NCBI GenBank assembly: GCA_022575985.1
Contig: JAKSXM010000107.1
Location: forward strand, 2,294,001-2,358,000
Length of the DNA: 64,000 nt
Source: Anagrus nilaparvatae
Taxonomy: Eukaryota; Arthropoda; Insecta; Hymenoptera; Mymaridae
Reading direction: 5' to 3'
The position numbers were made by a program, and so were the translations under genes. Positions 53,054 to 64,000 of the stretch are shown here, piece by piece. Each line of letters opens with the position of its first letter. Positions within the stretch are counted from its first letter, which is position 1. The notes beneath the pieces are model-generated. The model made no database searches. It worked only from the letters and a program-made list of their open reading frames with translations, and was not told the origin of the DNA.

Positions 53054-53448
53054 TTAACTAGTAAATCATTATAAATAATGAATAGTCTGAGTGAAGATAT
53101 GCATATTATTTATTATTTTCAAATTTTTAAATTTCATCGTATTTCCAAAAATCCTTCCTCTCTCTAAAACATTAATAATATTTTTTCTTCAAAGTGGGTT
53201 GAATACATTTTTTTGGGAACAAAAAAAGAATTCTTAAGAAAACTTTTTACCACTCGAGGAAGGATTGGCTTCGCCTCAGATAGTAATTATGGTACAATCT
53301 AAGCCATTTTTTTGCTCCCTTAGTTATAAATGTACTACTTATTTAATAATTTAAATTACAAATTTTATTATATAAATATGACAAAAATATTACACAAAAT
53401 GCAAAAAAAGGAAATGAAGGTTAAAAATTTTTTTAAATTTATTTTCAG

Positions 53449-53513
53449 AATGCTAACAAGCGATCGGAAGATGTTTTAATCCATATGAATAAAGTCAATC
53501 AATATAATAAAAC
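53449..53513 (+). CDS. Candidate host exon A (65 bp)
   Basis: A 65 bp segment of even composition between a good acceptor (TTTATTTTCAG|AATGC) and a good donor (AAAAC|GTGAGTA). Only one frame is open and it reads NANKRSEDVLIHMNKVNQYN, ending in phase 2. Highly charged, likely helical. I do not recognise the family. It would be the only host coding sequence here together with exon B. Direct splicing to exon B would give a frame conflict, so another exon or another transcript would be needed. Confidence 0.45.
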
Positions 53514-53887
53514 GTGAGTACTACGTTTGAAATAATATTTAACTTTATAGGTATTTCTTATATTATCTGTAATTTAATTAGTCTGAGTGAAGCATGCGTT
53601 AGCATGCTTTACTCAAGTTATATCCCCGCAGGAAAATGATCTAAGGTGAGTTAGTTTGCGCTTTATTGATTTTATGAATATATATAAAACTTAGACCATA
53701 ATATTCAAAATTTCATCAGGATCTTCACTATTATTTTATTTTTTAATTACGTTTTTTTTTAACAAAGTTATCCCAATTTTACGGACGCGCGTCAATTTTT
53801 ATATTATTTCTATACTATAAAAATGTTAATATTATGCATGTGTTTATTTTTTCGTTATTAAAATTTAAATTGATATTTTTTTGTAAA

Positions 53888-56800
53888 TTTAGCGACCCCT
53901 AGTAGGTTTTTTGGGTCACTGAACACAAATATGATATCGGGTTTTACCGAAAATGATTCAGTTGCCCACAATAGGCAACTTCAGGTTAATTTTTAGGTAT
54001 TTTTAAATAGATCTTTTTTTGTAATTTTAACGACCCCTATAAGATTTTTTGGGTCGCTGAACACGAATATGATATCGGGTTTTAACGAAAATGATTTAGT
54101 TGCCCACAATAGGCAACTTCAGGTTAATTTTTAGTTATTTTTAAATAGATCTTTTTTTGTAATTTTAACGATCCCTAGTAGGTTTTTTGGGTCACTGAAC
54201 ACGAATATGATATCGGGTTTTACCGAAAATGATTCAGTTGCCCACAATAGGCAACTTCAGGTTAATTTTTGGGTATTTTTAAATAGATCTTTTTTGTAAT
54301 ATTAGCGACCACTAGTAGGTTTTTTGGGTCACTGAACACGAATATGATATCGGGTTTTAACGAAAATGATTTAGTTGCCCATAATAGGCAACTTCAGGTT
54401 AATTTTTGGGTATTTTTAAATAGATCTTTTTTTGTAATTTTAACGACCCCTAGTAGGTTTTTTAGGTCACTGAACACAAATATGATATCCGGTTTTAAAG
54501 AAAATGATTTAGTTGCCCACAATAGGCAACTTCAGGTTAATTTTTAGTTATTTTTAAATAGATCTTTTTTTGTAATTTTAACGATCCCTAGTAGGTTTTT
54601 TGAGTCACTGAACACGAATATGTTATCGGGTTTTAACGAAAATGATTTAGTTGCCCCTAATAGGCAACTTCAGGTTAATTTTTGGGTATTTTTAAATAGA
54701 TCTTTTTTTGTAATTTTAACGACCCCTATAAGATTTTTTGGGTCGCTGAAGACGAATATGATATCGGGTTTTAACGAAAATGATTTAGTTGCCCACAATA
54801 GGCAACTTCAGGTTAATTTTTAGTTATTTTTAAATAGATCTTTTTTTGTAATTTTAACGATCCCTATAAGATTTTTTGGGTCGCTGAACACAAATATGAT
54901 ATCGGGTTTTACCGAAAATGATTCAGTTGCCCACAATAGGCAACTTCAGGTTAATTTTTAGGTATTTTTAAATAGATCTTTTTTTGTAATTTTAACGACC
55001 CCTATAAGATTTTTTGGGTCGCTGAACACGAATATGATATCGGGTTTTAACGAAAATGATTTAGTTGCCCACAATAGGCAACTTATGGTTAATTTTTAGT
55101 TATTTTTAAATAGATCTTTTTTTGTAATTTTAACGACCCCTAGTAGGTTTTTTGGGTCACTGAACACGAATATGATATCGGGTTTTACCGAAAATGATTT
55201 AGTTGCCCACAATAGGCAACTTCAGGTTAATTTTTGGGTATTTTTAAATAGATCTTTTTTTGTAATTTTAACGACCCCTAGTAGGTTTTTTAGGTCACTG
55301 AACACAAATATGATATCCGGTTTTAAAGAAAATGATTTAGTTGCCCACAATAGGCAACTTCAGGTTAATTTTTAGTTATTTTTAAATAGATCTTTTTTTG
55401 TAATTTTAACGATCCCTAGTAGGTTTTTTGAGTCACTGAACACGAATATGTTATCGGGTTTTAACGAAAATGATTTAGTTGACCCTAATAGGCAACTTCA
55501 GGTTAATTTTTGGGTATTTTTAAATAGATCTTTTTTTGTAATTTTAACGACCCCTATAAGATTTTTTGGGTCGCTGAACACGAATATGATATCGGGTTTT
55601 AACGAAAATGATTTAGTTGCCCACAATAGGCAACTTCAGGTTAATTTTTAGTTATTTTTAAATAGATCTTATTTTGTAATTTTAACGATCCCTATAAGAT
55701 TTTTTGGGTCGCTGAACACAAATATGATATCGGGTTTTACCGAAAATGATTCAGTTGCCCACAATAGGCAACTTCAGGTTAATTTTTAGGTATTTTTAAA
55801 TAGATCTTTTTTTGTAATTTTAACGACCCCTATAAGATTTTTTGGGTCGCTGAACACGAATATGATATCGGGTTTTAACGAAAATGATTTAGTTGCCCAC
55901 AATAGGCAACTTCAGGTTAATTTTTAGTTATTTTTAAATAGATCTTTTTTTGTAATTTTAACGACCCCTAGTAGGTTTTTTGGGTCACTGAACACGAATA
56001 TGATATCGGGTTTTACCGAAAATGATTTAGTTGCCCACAATAGGCAACTTCAGGTTAATTTTTGGGTATTTTTAAATAGATCTTTTTTTGTAATTTTAAC
56101 GACCCCTAGTAGGTTTTTTAGGTCACTGAACACAAATATGATATCCGGTTTTAACGAAAATGATTTAGTTGCCCACAATAGGCAACTTCAGGTTAATTTT
56201 TAGTTATTTTTAAATAGATCTTTTTTTGTAATTTTAACGATCCCTAGTAGGTTTTTTGAGTCACTGAAAACGAATATGTTATCGGGTTTTAACGAAAATG
56301 ATTTAGTTGCCCCTAATAGGCAACTTCAGGTTAATTTTTGGGTATTTTTAAATAGATCTTTTTTTTTAATATTAACGACCACTAGTAGGTTTTTTGGGTC
56401 ACTGAACACGAATATGATATCGGGTTTTATCGAAAATGATTCAGTTGCCCACAATAGGCAACTTCAGGTTAATCTTTGGGTATTTTTAAATAGATTTTTT
56501 TTTTGTAATTTTAACGACCTCTAGTAGGTTTTTTGGGTCACTGAACACAAATATGATATCGGGTTTTACCGAAAATGATTCAGTTGCCCACAATAGGCAA
56601 CTTCAGGTTAATTTTTGGGTATTTTTAAATAGATCTTTTTTGTAATATTAACGACCACTAGTAGGTTTTTTGGGTCACTGAACACGAATATGATATCGGG
56701 TTTTACCGAAAATGATTCAGTTGCCTACAATAGGCATCTTCAGGTTAATCTTTGGGTATTTTTAAATAGATCTTTTTTTTGTAATTTTAACGACCCCTAG

Positions 56801-57090
56801 TAGGTTTTTTGGGTCACTGAACACGAATATGATATCGCGTTTTAACGAAAATGATTCAGTTGCCCACAATAGGCAACTTCAGGTTAATTTTTAGGTATTT
56901 TTAAATAGATCTTTTTTTGTAATTTTAACGACCCCTAGTAGGTTTTCTGAGTCACTGATCACGAATATGATATCGGGTTTTAACGAAAATGATTAAGTTG
57001 CCCACAATTGGCAACTTCAGGTTAATTTTTGGGAATTTTTAAATAGATCTTTTTTTGTAATTTTAACGACCTTTAGTTTTTTGGGTCACT
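53888..57090. repeat. 138 bp satellite with 828 bp higher-order repeat
   Basis: About 23 monomers of 138 bp (exactly 46 codons). Monomer variants recur every sixth unit: near-identical variants sit at 54344, 55172 and 56000, 828 bp apart, and likewise at 54620, 55448 and 56276. Each monomer holds a conserved hairpin AGTTGCC-CACAATA-GGCAACT. Because the length is a multiple of three, several 67-82 codon frames appear, but they are stopped by a TAG in alternate monomers and are not genes. Confidence 0.93.
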
Positions 57091-57516
57091 CTTTATCTGT
57101 ATCTAGTATTTTAAATTATTGTTAGAAAATGAAATTTTTTCAGTGAATCGATGCTAAATAATGTCCTAAATATTATATTCACAGATTTTTAAAATTAGAA
57201 GCTTTGTAAAAAAGTCTTGATTAATTTAGTAGCTGAAAAATAAACGAAATTTCAAGCTCTAATGTCTCCGTCTGCTGTCAATAATTTTACAAAATTTTTT
57301 TAAAAAATTCTAAGGGACTTGATAAATTCCTATAAGAATTAAAGATTCCAGAAGTTTAGATTTCCAGAAATTTTAAATAAAAAAATGAAATTATTATCCA
57401 CCTGATTCAACCTTAATATTTTTTAATACGTAAAGAAAAAGTCAAATAAAAATCAAATTTATTCATTTTGAAGTTTTATTAATTATATAAGTTCTTTTTT
57501 TTTGTTTTAATTTTAG

Positions 57517-57608
57517 TTAAAAGCTGCATACAGAGTTATGGATGCATTTTGTAAACTTGCAGATGAACACAAAAGTAAATATGAAAAAGTCGTACCTTCG
57601 CATCACAG
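57517..57608 (+). CDS. Candidate host exon B (92 bp)
   Basis: It follows a textbook polypyrimidine tract and acceptor (TTTTAATTTTAG|TTAAAAGC) and ends at CATCACAG|GTCAATC. The single open frame reads LKAAYRVMDAFCKLADEHKS then KYEKVVPSHH, with protein-like composition unlike the AT-rich surroundings. No family is recognised. It is a MITE-free, satellite-free island between the satellite array and a fold-back MITE. The donor is weaker than that of exon A, so the 3' limit is less certain. Confidence 0.5.
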
Positions 57609-57662
57609 GTCAATCTTTATGCTGTTGAGATTTATTAAGAACGAGACATTTTTTAGTGCTTT

Positions 57663-58090
57663 CACATACAGCACAAAACGTTTCTAGAACGTTTCCAAAA
57701 TGCAAATTGAAACGTTTATAGAACGTTTTCAAAACGTTTTAGAAACGTTATTTAGGTCCGCTTTTTTCCTGGAAGCTAAACGTTTTAGAAACGTTTCAGA
57801 AAAAAAAAATTTCTTTGGTCAAAAAAATTAAATTTTTTTTTTGCTAACTGATTATTTATAAAAAAAAAAATGAGAAAAAAAAACTTAGAAAAAAAATTAA
57901 ATGTAAACAAAATGATTTTACATGGAAACGTTTTTAAAACGTTTCTGAAACGTTTAGCTTCCAAGAAAAAGCGGACCTAAATAACGTTTCTAAAACGTTT
58001 TAAAAACGTTCTATAAACGTTTCTGTTTGCATTTTAGTTTACATTAGAAACGTTCTAGAAACGTTTCAGAAACGTTTTGTGCTGTATGTG
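57663..58090. mobile_element. 428 bp MITE packed with AACGTT words
   Basis: Inverted ends CACATACAGCACAAAACGTT and complement; the arms pair over about 150 bp. Around eighteen AACGTT motifs, many as AAACGTTT, occur along both arms. The centre is A/T-rich. Target duplication unresolved. Confidence 0.8.
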
Positions 58091-58139
58091 TTCTTTAAAA
58101 TCCAGGGGTTGCAACCCTTAAATATAATTTTCTGCATGA

Positions 58140-58590
58140 AATTAGGATTTTGCGACCAAAAAAACCTACTAAGGGTCGTTAAAGTGAATGAAAACGCCTG
58201 AAGTTGCCGATTGTGGGCACCTCAAGCATTTTTAATGAAAACCGATATCACATTCGTGATCAGTGACCCAAAAAACCTACTGGGGGTCGTTAAATATACA
58301 AGAAAAGATCTATTTAAAAATACCCAAAAATTAACCTGAAGTTGCCTAATGTGGGCAACTGAATCATTTTCGGTAAAAACCGATATCATATTCGTGTTCA
58401 GTGACCCAAAAAACCTATTGGGGGTCGTTAAAATTACTAAAAAAGATCTATTTAAAATACCCAAAAATTAACCTGAAGTTGCCTATTGTGGGCAACTGAA
58501 TCATTTTCAGTAAAAACCGATATCATATTCGTGTTCAGTGAGCCAAAAAACCTACTAGGGGTCGTTAAATTTACAAAAAAAGATCAATTT
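58140..58590. repeat. Inverted remnant of the 138 bp satellite
   Basis: About 3.3 monomers in opposite orientation to the main array, more diverged, with the hairpin retained (GTTGCCTATTGTGGGCAACT). Exon B and a MITE lie between the two orientations. Confidence 0.85.
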
Positions 58591-58805
58591 AAATTTTAGG
58601 GCTTAAGGGAGGGGGAAATTGGGGGTAATTTCACCCAATTTTCACCAGCGCAAGTTTATTCATTGTATACAATGTTCTTTAGGCCTATCTGAAGAGATTC
58701 CCATACGTTTCATCGTAAGTCAGCCAGGGTCGTGGTTTTCAGAGGTTTGGCCTTTTTTACACCTAGGCCCCGACTATTATCAGTGCTAGTAAATTCAGAG
58801 AGCAC

Positions 58806-59155
58806 CAGCGTTGATTTGGAATTATTAATAATTTTTTATTTTTTTCACTCTGTGTAAAAATCGAATTTCTCGTCACCGAGTTCACTCTGTTTATATTTTG
58901 GGCATACGAAAATATTGATTAGATAATATTAATTAATTTCAACAAAAGTATTATAAATTAATTTTTATTTAAAAAGCAACTAATGAAAAATTTTTCCGGC
59001 ATAATTATAAAGGTTTTACGGTTTTATAACTAATTATAGTTTATTAACCAACAAAATAAACAAAGTGAACTTGTAAACAATTATTCAATTTTTATACAAG
59101 GTGACTACATGAAAATGTAAAAAATGTAAAATGTAATAATTCCAAATCAACGCTG
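58806..59155. mobile_element. 350 bp MITE with 22 bp inverted ends
   Basis: Ends CAGCGTTGATTTGGAATTA and complement. A hAT-like CAG start, but no 8 bp duplication is visible. Confidence 0.6.
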
Positions 59156-59408
59156 CAGGCCTATTCTGTATTTGATTCACGCTGTTTTCACGTGAAAGCA
59201 TGCAATTTTAGGTTAAAAGTGCGTGAGTCGAAGGAAATTAGTTATTGAAAATGTGAGTTCCTAATTTTAGGTTAGATTTTATTGCGAAAACACTCTGAAA
59301 TTGATTCCCTTATAACCGAACTTTATTCGCGTTATACGAATGAATGAACAACTATAAAACTTAAAATTCGATAAAACCTTTCTAAAATAGATTTCTCGAC
59401 TAGGTTAA

Positions 59409-60403
59409 CCCATTTACGCCCAAGCGGACGTTAACGGAAAGTCAAAAAAAAAAAATAGGTTCCCGTATAGATAGAGGCTTTTAAATTACATGTCTATATT
59501 AAATTTCATGCTCTTACCTAATCTGAAGTAAGATTTTACTTACAACCCTTTTAAATGCCCCAAAAATAGAGATAAGGAGGCAAAAGAGGGGCTAAAATAA
59601 AAATGACGGAAAAATCAATATAAAAAAAAAAAAATGATACCAAAAAACATTTAAATTTACTTATTTGTGCAAAAAACTTACATTTTTACTTACTTACATT
59701 TTTTAGGTTTATGGGATATTTAATTGGATTTTAACCCTGATATTGCAACTAGGGGTAGTTTTTCCCAAAAACATCAAATATTGTTTTTTTAGTTCCAAAT
59801 CGGTTCTAATAGGTAAATTTTACTAATAATTCCATTTTTTGAATTTGTTTTGAGCTAAAATGCTTCTGTGCTCTTAAAAATTACCCTTAAAAGGTAAATA
59901 TAAGAATAGTAAATTCTATAGGTTCCATTTAGCCCTGATAAGCCCTATTTTTACGCTCACAGAAGCGTTTTAGCTCAAAACAAATTCAAAAAATGGAATC
60001 AGGAGTAAAATTTACCTATTAGAACCGATTTGGAACTAAAAAAACAATATTTGAAATTTTTGGGAAAAACTACCCCCAGTTGCAATATAAGAGTTGAAAT
60101 TCAATTAAATATCTCATAAATCTATAAAATGTAAGCTTTTTGCACAAATAAGTAAATTTAAATGTTTTTTGGTATCATTTTTTTTTTTTTATATTGATTT
60201 TTCCGTCATTTTTATTTTAGCCCCTTTTTCACCCCCCTTATCCCTATTTTTGGAGAATTTAAAAGCGTGGTAAGTAAAATCTGACTTCAGATTCAGTAAG
60301 AGCATGAAATTTTACGATTGACATGTAATTTAAAAGCCTCTATCTATACGGGAACCTATTTTTTTTTTGACTTTCCGTTTACGTCCGCTTGGGCGTAAAT
60401 GGG
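59409..60403. mobile_element. 995 bp piggyBac-like fold-back element
   Basis: Ends CCCATTTACGCCCAAGCGGA and complement, flanked by TTAA (59405-59408 and 60404-60407). The arms are nearly complementary over most of their length and meet around 59900. The TTAA target and CCC start fit piggyBac-type non-autonomous elements. No transposase. Confidence 0.82.
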
Positions 60404-62018
60404 TTAATTGAATTAATTGTAAAAAATTAAAAATTCTGCAAAATATTAATATTTACTGTTAATATATTTGTAAATTTAATTACATCTTTTTAATATTTTA
60501 AAATGTAAAGCATCATTTAAAAGCCTCACATAAATGAAATAAAGAATAAAATAGTCTTTGGCCCCGATACTTTATAGCACTTTTTTCTTTTCTATTAAAA
60601 AATTATGTTATATTCTTTTTTGTAAAGCGTTATACTCCACTCAATATGCGGGTTTTGTTGATATACTAGCCCTCACCAGGTTTGGTCTAGAATAGGTTTT
60701 TTGGGTCGTTGATCACGATTATTGAGGTAATTTCTATAGAAGATAAGGCTTTACTCCTAAATCAGCAATAACTAACCCCGAAGAAAGGTATTTTCGCTAT
60801 ATTCATTACTCTAGATGATTTAAGGGTGAATCTCAAGTTTATTTAATATAGGGCTCCGAAATTCGTAATCAGCGACCCAAGAAACCTATATATATTAGAA
60901 TAAATCTGGTGAGAGCTAGTAACTATTCCCCCCCTCGCCCCACTGTAATTGAGTGTTACGTCTATTAACATGGAACATGTTTATAGGGAGGGGGTACCTC
61001 AGAACTTGAAAATTAAGGGTGGGGGTCAAATTTGTCCGGTTTAAGGGGGGGGGGTCGAATGAGACTTAATATAATTTCAATTTAGGGACTTTGAAAAATC
61101 TGGGCTTAGGGACTTGGAATAATTCGGTTTTAGGGACTTTGAATAATTTTGTTTTTTAAAAAAATTCATCTATCATGAAGTTATTTTTTTCACTTTATTA
61201 TAAAGAACTAAGAACCGAAAATTCCAATTTTTTTCACTTCCTTTTGTAATTTACTTTAGTTGCTTTTAATATGAATCACTCGACATATCCTTATCATATT
61301 TTGCTAGTTGTAAATTGTTGTTTTGTCTTTTTCTTTTTGGCATGCTTGAATTTTCTGTATACAAATTTTTTATTTTTTAAGGAATCTTTTAATAAAAAAT
61401 ATATTAATAGTTACCGTAATTATAAATTATAAAATAATTATTTTTATTTTATATTTTATTTTACTCATTAATATATTTTAATCTTCACTCAGACTTCTCA
61501 TTATTTATAATGACTTACTAGTATTAATTTATTTTCAGAAGGTAATTCATTCAATCAAAAAGGTTTACTTTGTGAGGCAAAAACAAAGTCAAAATTCAGC
61601 TTAGCTATAAATTTTTTTCTTTAAAACGTCCATATAATAGATCTTTGTTTTCAAAATGATACTCAGCGGCTTTGACTGGGTTTTAATAGAAATTATAGGC
61701 TTTGTAGGAGGCCTTAGCACATTAACATGTGTTTTTTTTTTATTTCAATGAATATAAACTCGAGATATAATCTATGTTTTTGAAAGTACTTTAATATAGT
61801 GTATATTTTTCCGAAACATTATGCAAAATATGTATCTTGTACGATAAAAAAACAATAATTTTTGTAATTAAACAATAAAAATAATTAGAAAATAAGTCCT
61901 TTATAAAAAAATGCTTATTCATCCAGGCATTTATATTATAATATTTTTAATTTATTTAATCTTAATATTATTATTTATTTCATTATGTATTTATTTTCGT
62001 TCAAATGAATTTTAGATG
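60404..62018. other. Intergenic DNA with repeat fragments
   Basis: Fragments of the 138 bp satellite (TTTTTTGGGTCGTTGATCAC near 60697 and a complement near 60870), a G-rich tract with AGGGACTT words (61015-61150) like that at 29900, and an inverted copy (61490-61530) of the AGTCTGAGTGAAGAT region found at 53060-53100. No gene recognised. Confidence 0.5.
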
Positions 62019-62095
62019 CACTGTAAAAAGTAACTAAAAGTCCTTATATTAACAAAAAAAAATAGAACGTTTTCGATTTAGAAAATTTCTTTAAC
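62019..62095. repeat. One end of the CACTGTAAAAAGTAAC MITE family
   Basis: Starts CACTGTAAAAAGTAACT and continues with TTATATTAACAAAAAAA, matching the left end of the MITE at 39688. The partner end is not found, so it is truncated. Confidence 0.6.
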
Positions 62096-62372
62096 TTTTG
62101 AGAGACTGAATTAACAAAATTATTGAAGACTGTTTTATATGATTATACAAATCCTTGAACATACTATCCAGGCCTTCAATTCAGTGTAGATTCACTAAAA
62201 AGAGTCAAGTTATTTGCACATAAGCAATGACAAAATATTCATAATGTGTGAAAATCCATTTTATCAGAAAAAAAATAATAAATAAATTGAGATTTTTTGA
62301 TGACAAAAAATTGGAAAAAAATTTTGATGCTAATATCATAATGGTTCCAAGAAATTTCCAGGAACATCCATA

Positions 62373-62377
<5 letters not shown>

Positions 62378-62429
<52 letters not shown>
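62378..62429. repeat. (CA)n microsatellite
   Basis: About 25 CA units with one TACA interruption. The frames read through it on both strands are artefacts of the dinucleotide run. Confidence 0.92.
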
Positions 62430-62431
<2 letters not shown>

Positions 62432-64000
62432 TTTTTTTTATAATTTATTATTTATAAAAACTTAAAACTGGTTTGTGTTTTAATATGCATACGGGTTAAC
62501 ACAACCAAAGAGAATGGGACCTGTTAACTTATAACAGTTTTAACTTATAATCCCTAATTATTTTAACTCTTTGAATCGAGATTATAATAAATCTCTAAAT
62601 TAAAATTATTGTATTGAAATGATTCAAAGCTTATTGAAAGCCCAATTCACCACTCTCCTGAAAACTTAACTTTTTGACCCTCCACTGAAACAATAATTTT
62701 TCATCTCCTACCCCCTTCTATTTGGGAAGAAATTTTATGGCTCGATATTATTATAGCAAATAAGTATTATCTCTTCATATAATTTTAAAAAAATATTATA
62801 AAATGTTTCTAGTTGTTAATATGAAATGATAAAAACATTATTTGGTGTTTGTAGATTCTTAGTCTGGAGAAATATATCAATGTCACATTTAAATGATATC
62901 AGAAATAATCATAAGGAATCATTACAGTAAATATATGCTATTGATCCAATTAACCTATTTAATTGTCAAAATTATATTCATTTTCAACGATTTTTGTCAA
63001 AAGTTTAATAATTTTACTTATATTATTTACCTACGTTGTAAATAAAACTGACCTCAATATTATACCACGATACTTATCATTGTCAATGACTTAATAGTTT
63101 TTGAATCCGACCTATTTATTTTCTCTCACTACAAAACTAGTACTCCTTTCTGTATAAATGTTAGTACAAAATTAAATTTTACGAAATTCCACATTAGAAT
63201 CTTTATCTTAATTTAAACCAATATATACAAACATCTGATAAAATATTTGGTAAAATTATAGTTAAAATTATAGTTTTTGTTTTAAGTTATTTTGTTTTTA
63301 TTTTTGAGTTTTGCTCAAAGATGTATTTGCATGATGCTACATGCTTATGTGTACAGTCATTTAGATTAAAATTTTAATTAATAATACAATATACTCATCA
63401 GGGAATTGCGCGCATAGCGCCCCCCTTAAATATAATAAATTTATTTATAATAGGTAAATACAAAGTGTGCATTACATTTAATAACGAGCCTAGCAAAACA
63501 TAAGTAAAAAAGATCAGAATGATGTTTTAAAAAATTAGAATTGATGAATAAAATCATAATTAATGCATTGAATAATAATCCTTTAAAAGAACAATGCTGT
63601 TTTTGTGTAGCTATGCAAAAAATGTTTCATAAAAAATAAAGTTTTTTGAATCGAGAGGGTACTGATTGTCTCATTATAATGATCTTATATTATCTGAACC
63701 ACAGTTTGTGGCCTTGTTCAACTCTGACTATTAAAGCCCATAAAATTTTAAGTGAGAAAGTTATACCAATTCGATTTCATACAGGGTAATAATCTTAATT
63801 ATTAATTATTCGAATTCGTTTGCGTATGTTAAGTTTTTTGGTTAATACCTAGGTGATCTAAGTTTGTTCAGACTGGTGACTGGTCCCTTGCATATCTGCC
63901 ATAGCATTTCTTACGCTTCTTATAGTATATTTCATACTGTGATAAAATATTTGATCCAATAAACGTGAGGAAGGGTGCTAAATAATTTTTGTCGTATGCG
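62430..64000. other. AT-rich terminal stretch, nothing confidently recognised
   Basis: No repeat, ORF with family resemblance or RNA gene. A minus-strand open stretch at 63859-63975 (HPSSRLLDQIFYHSMKYTI...) is discussed among the rejected items. Confidence 0.5.

Noticed and set aside
54344..56524. Series of 67-82 codon ORFs with repeated MISGFNENDLVAHNRQ.
   Set aside because: They follow from the 138 bp satellite period being a multiple of three; alternate monomers carry a TAG stop.
58676..58722. Possible 32 bp micro-exon between TTCTTTAG and GTAAGTCAG.
   Set aside because: Its open frame does not match the phase left by exon B, and splice-like words are expected by chance at this density.
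62205..62457. ORFs through the CA/TG runs (poly Cys-Val, poly His-Thr).
   Set aside because: Artefacts of dinucleotide microsatellites.
63859..63975. Minus-strand open stretch ending MKYTIRSVRNAMADMQGTSH and then a few residues before the stop.
   Set aside because: Only about 40 codons, weak acceptor, reaches the window edge; no family resemblance. It could be a last exon, but the evidence is too thin to annotate.

Overview
The window is from a very AT-rich eukaryotic genome, almost certainly an arthropod and most likely an insect. The evidence is the retroelement types (CR1/L2-, jockey- and R1-like non-LTR elements, Penelope-like elements with GIY-YIG endonucleases, an LTR element with a TATA box and TCAGTT initiator), the many MITEs and fold-back elements, and short GT-AG introns. 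I cannot name the species. No tRNA, rRNA or CRISPR array was seen. Nearly everything recognisable is mobile DNA or satellite DNA. Host gene content may be limited to two short candidate exons near 53.5 and 57.5 kb.

Layout. 0-7.8 kb: a repeat-family copy interrupted by a 7.5 kb block with inverted arms, holding a 5'-truncated reverse transcriptase gene and two tandem-repeat arrays. 7.8-12.7 kb: a 3' fragment of an R1-like element followed by a CR1/L2-like element with one intact endonuclease-RT ORF. 13.2-24.3 kb: a nest of non-autonomous elements. It contains two inverted copies of a family resembling Helentron-associated HINEs (tandem core, microsatellite, terminal hairpin), a MITE carrying a Cys-rich mini-ORF, a Penelope-like element, a 1,057 bp palindrome and a small Harbinger-like MITE whose TAA duplication is proved by an empty paralogous site.

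24.49-39.31 kb: the main find, a 14.8 kb DNA transposon with 1,874 bp terminal inverted repeats flanked by TTAA. It encodes a spliced protein of about 1,383 residues that joins a papain-like/herpes-tegument-type cysteine protease domain, a Kolobok/'Mutator'-type DDE transposase and a C-terminal YqaJ-type exonuclease. A divergently transcribed two-exon gene for a 135-residue basic protein ends 15 bp before the right inverted repeat. The element also holds a seven-copy array of short inverted repeats and a dyad in the divergent promoter.

39.7-48.4 kb: a MITE split by a solo LTR; a Penelope-like fragment split by a young LTR retrotransposon that encodes only Gag; and a fold-back element with a 4 bp duplication. 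48.4-53.1 kb: MITEs and unassigned DNA. 53.4-58.6 kb: two candidate host exons separated by a 138 bp satellite whose six-monomer higher-order unit is 828 bp; an inverted satellite remnant follows. 58.8-64 kb: a small MITE, a piggyBac-like TTAA fold-back element, microsatellite DNA and about 1.6 kb with no recognisable feature.
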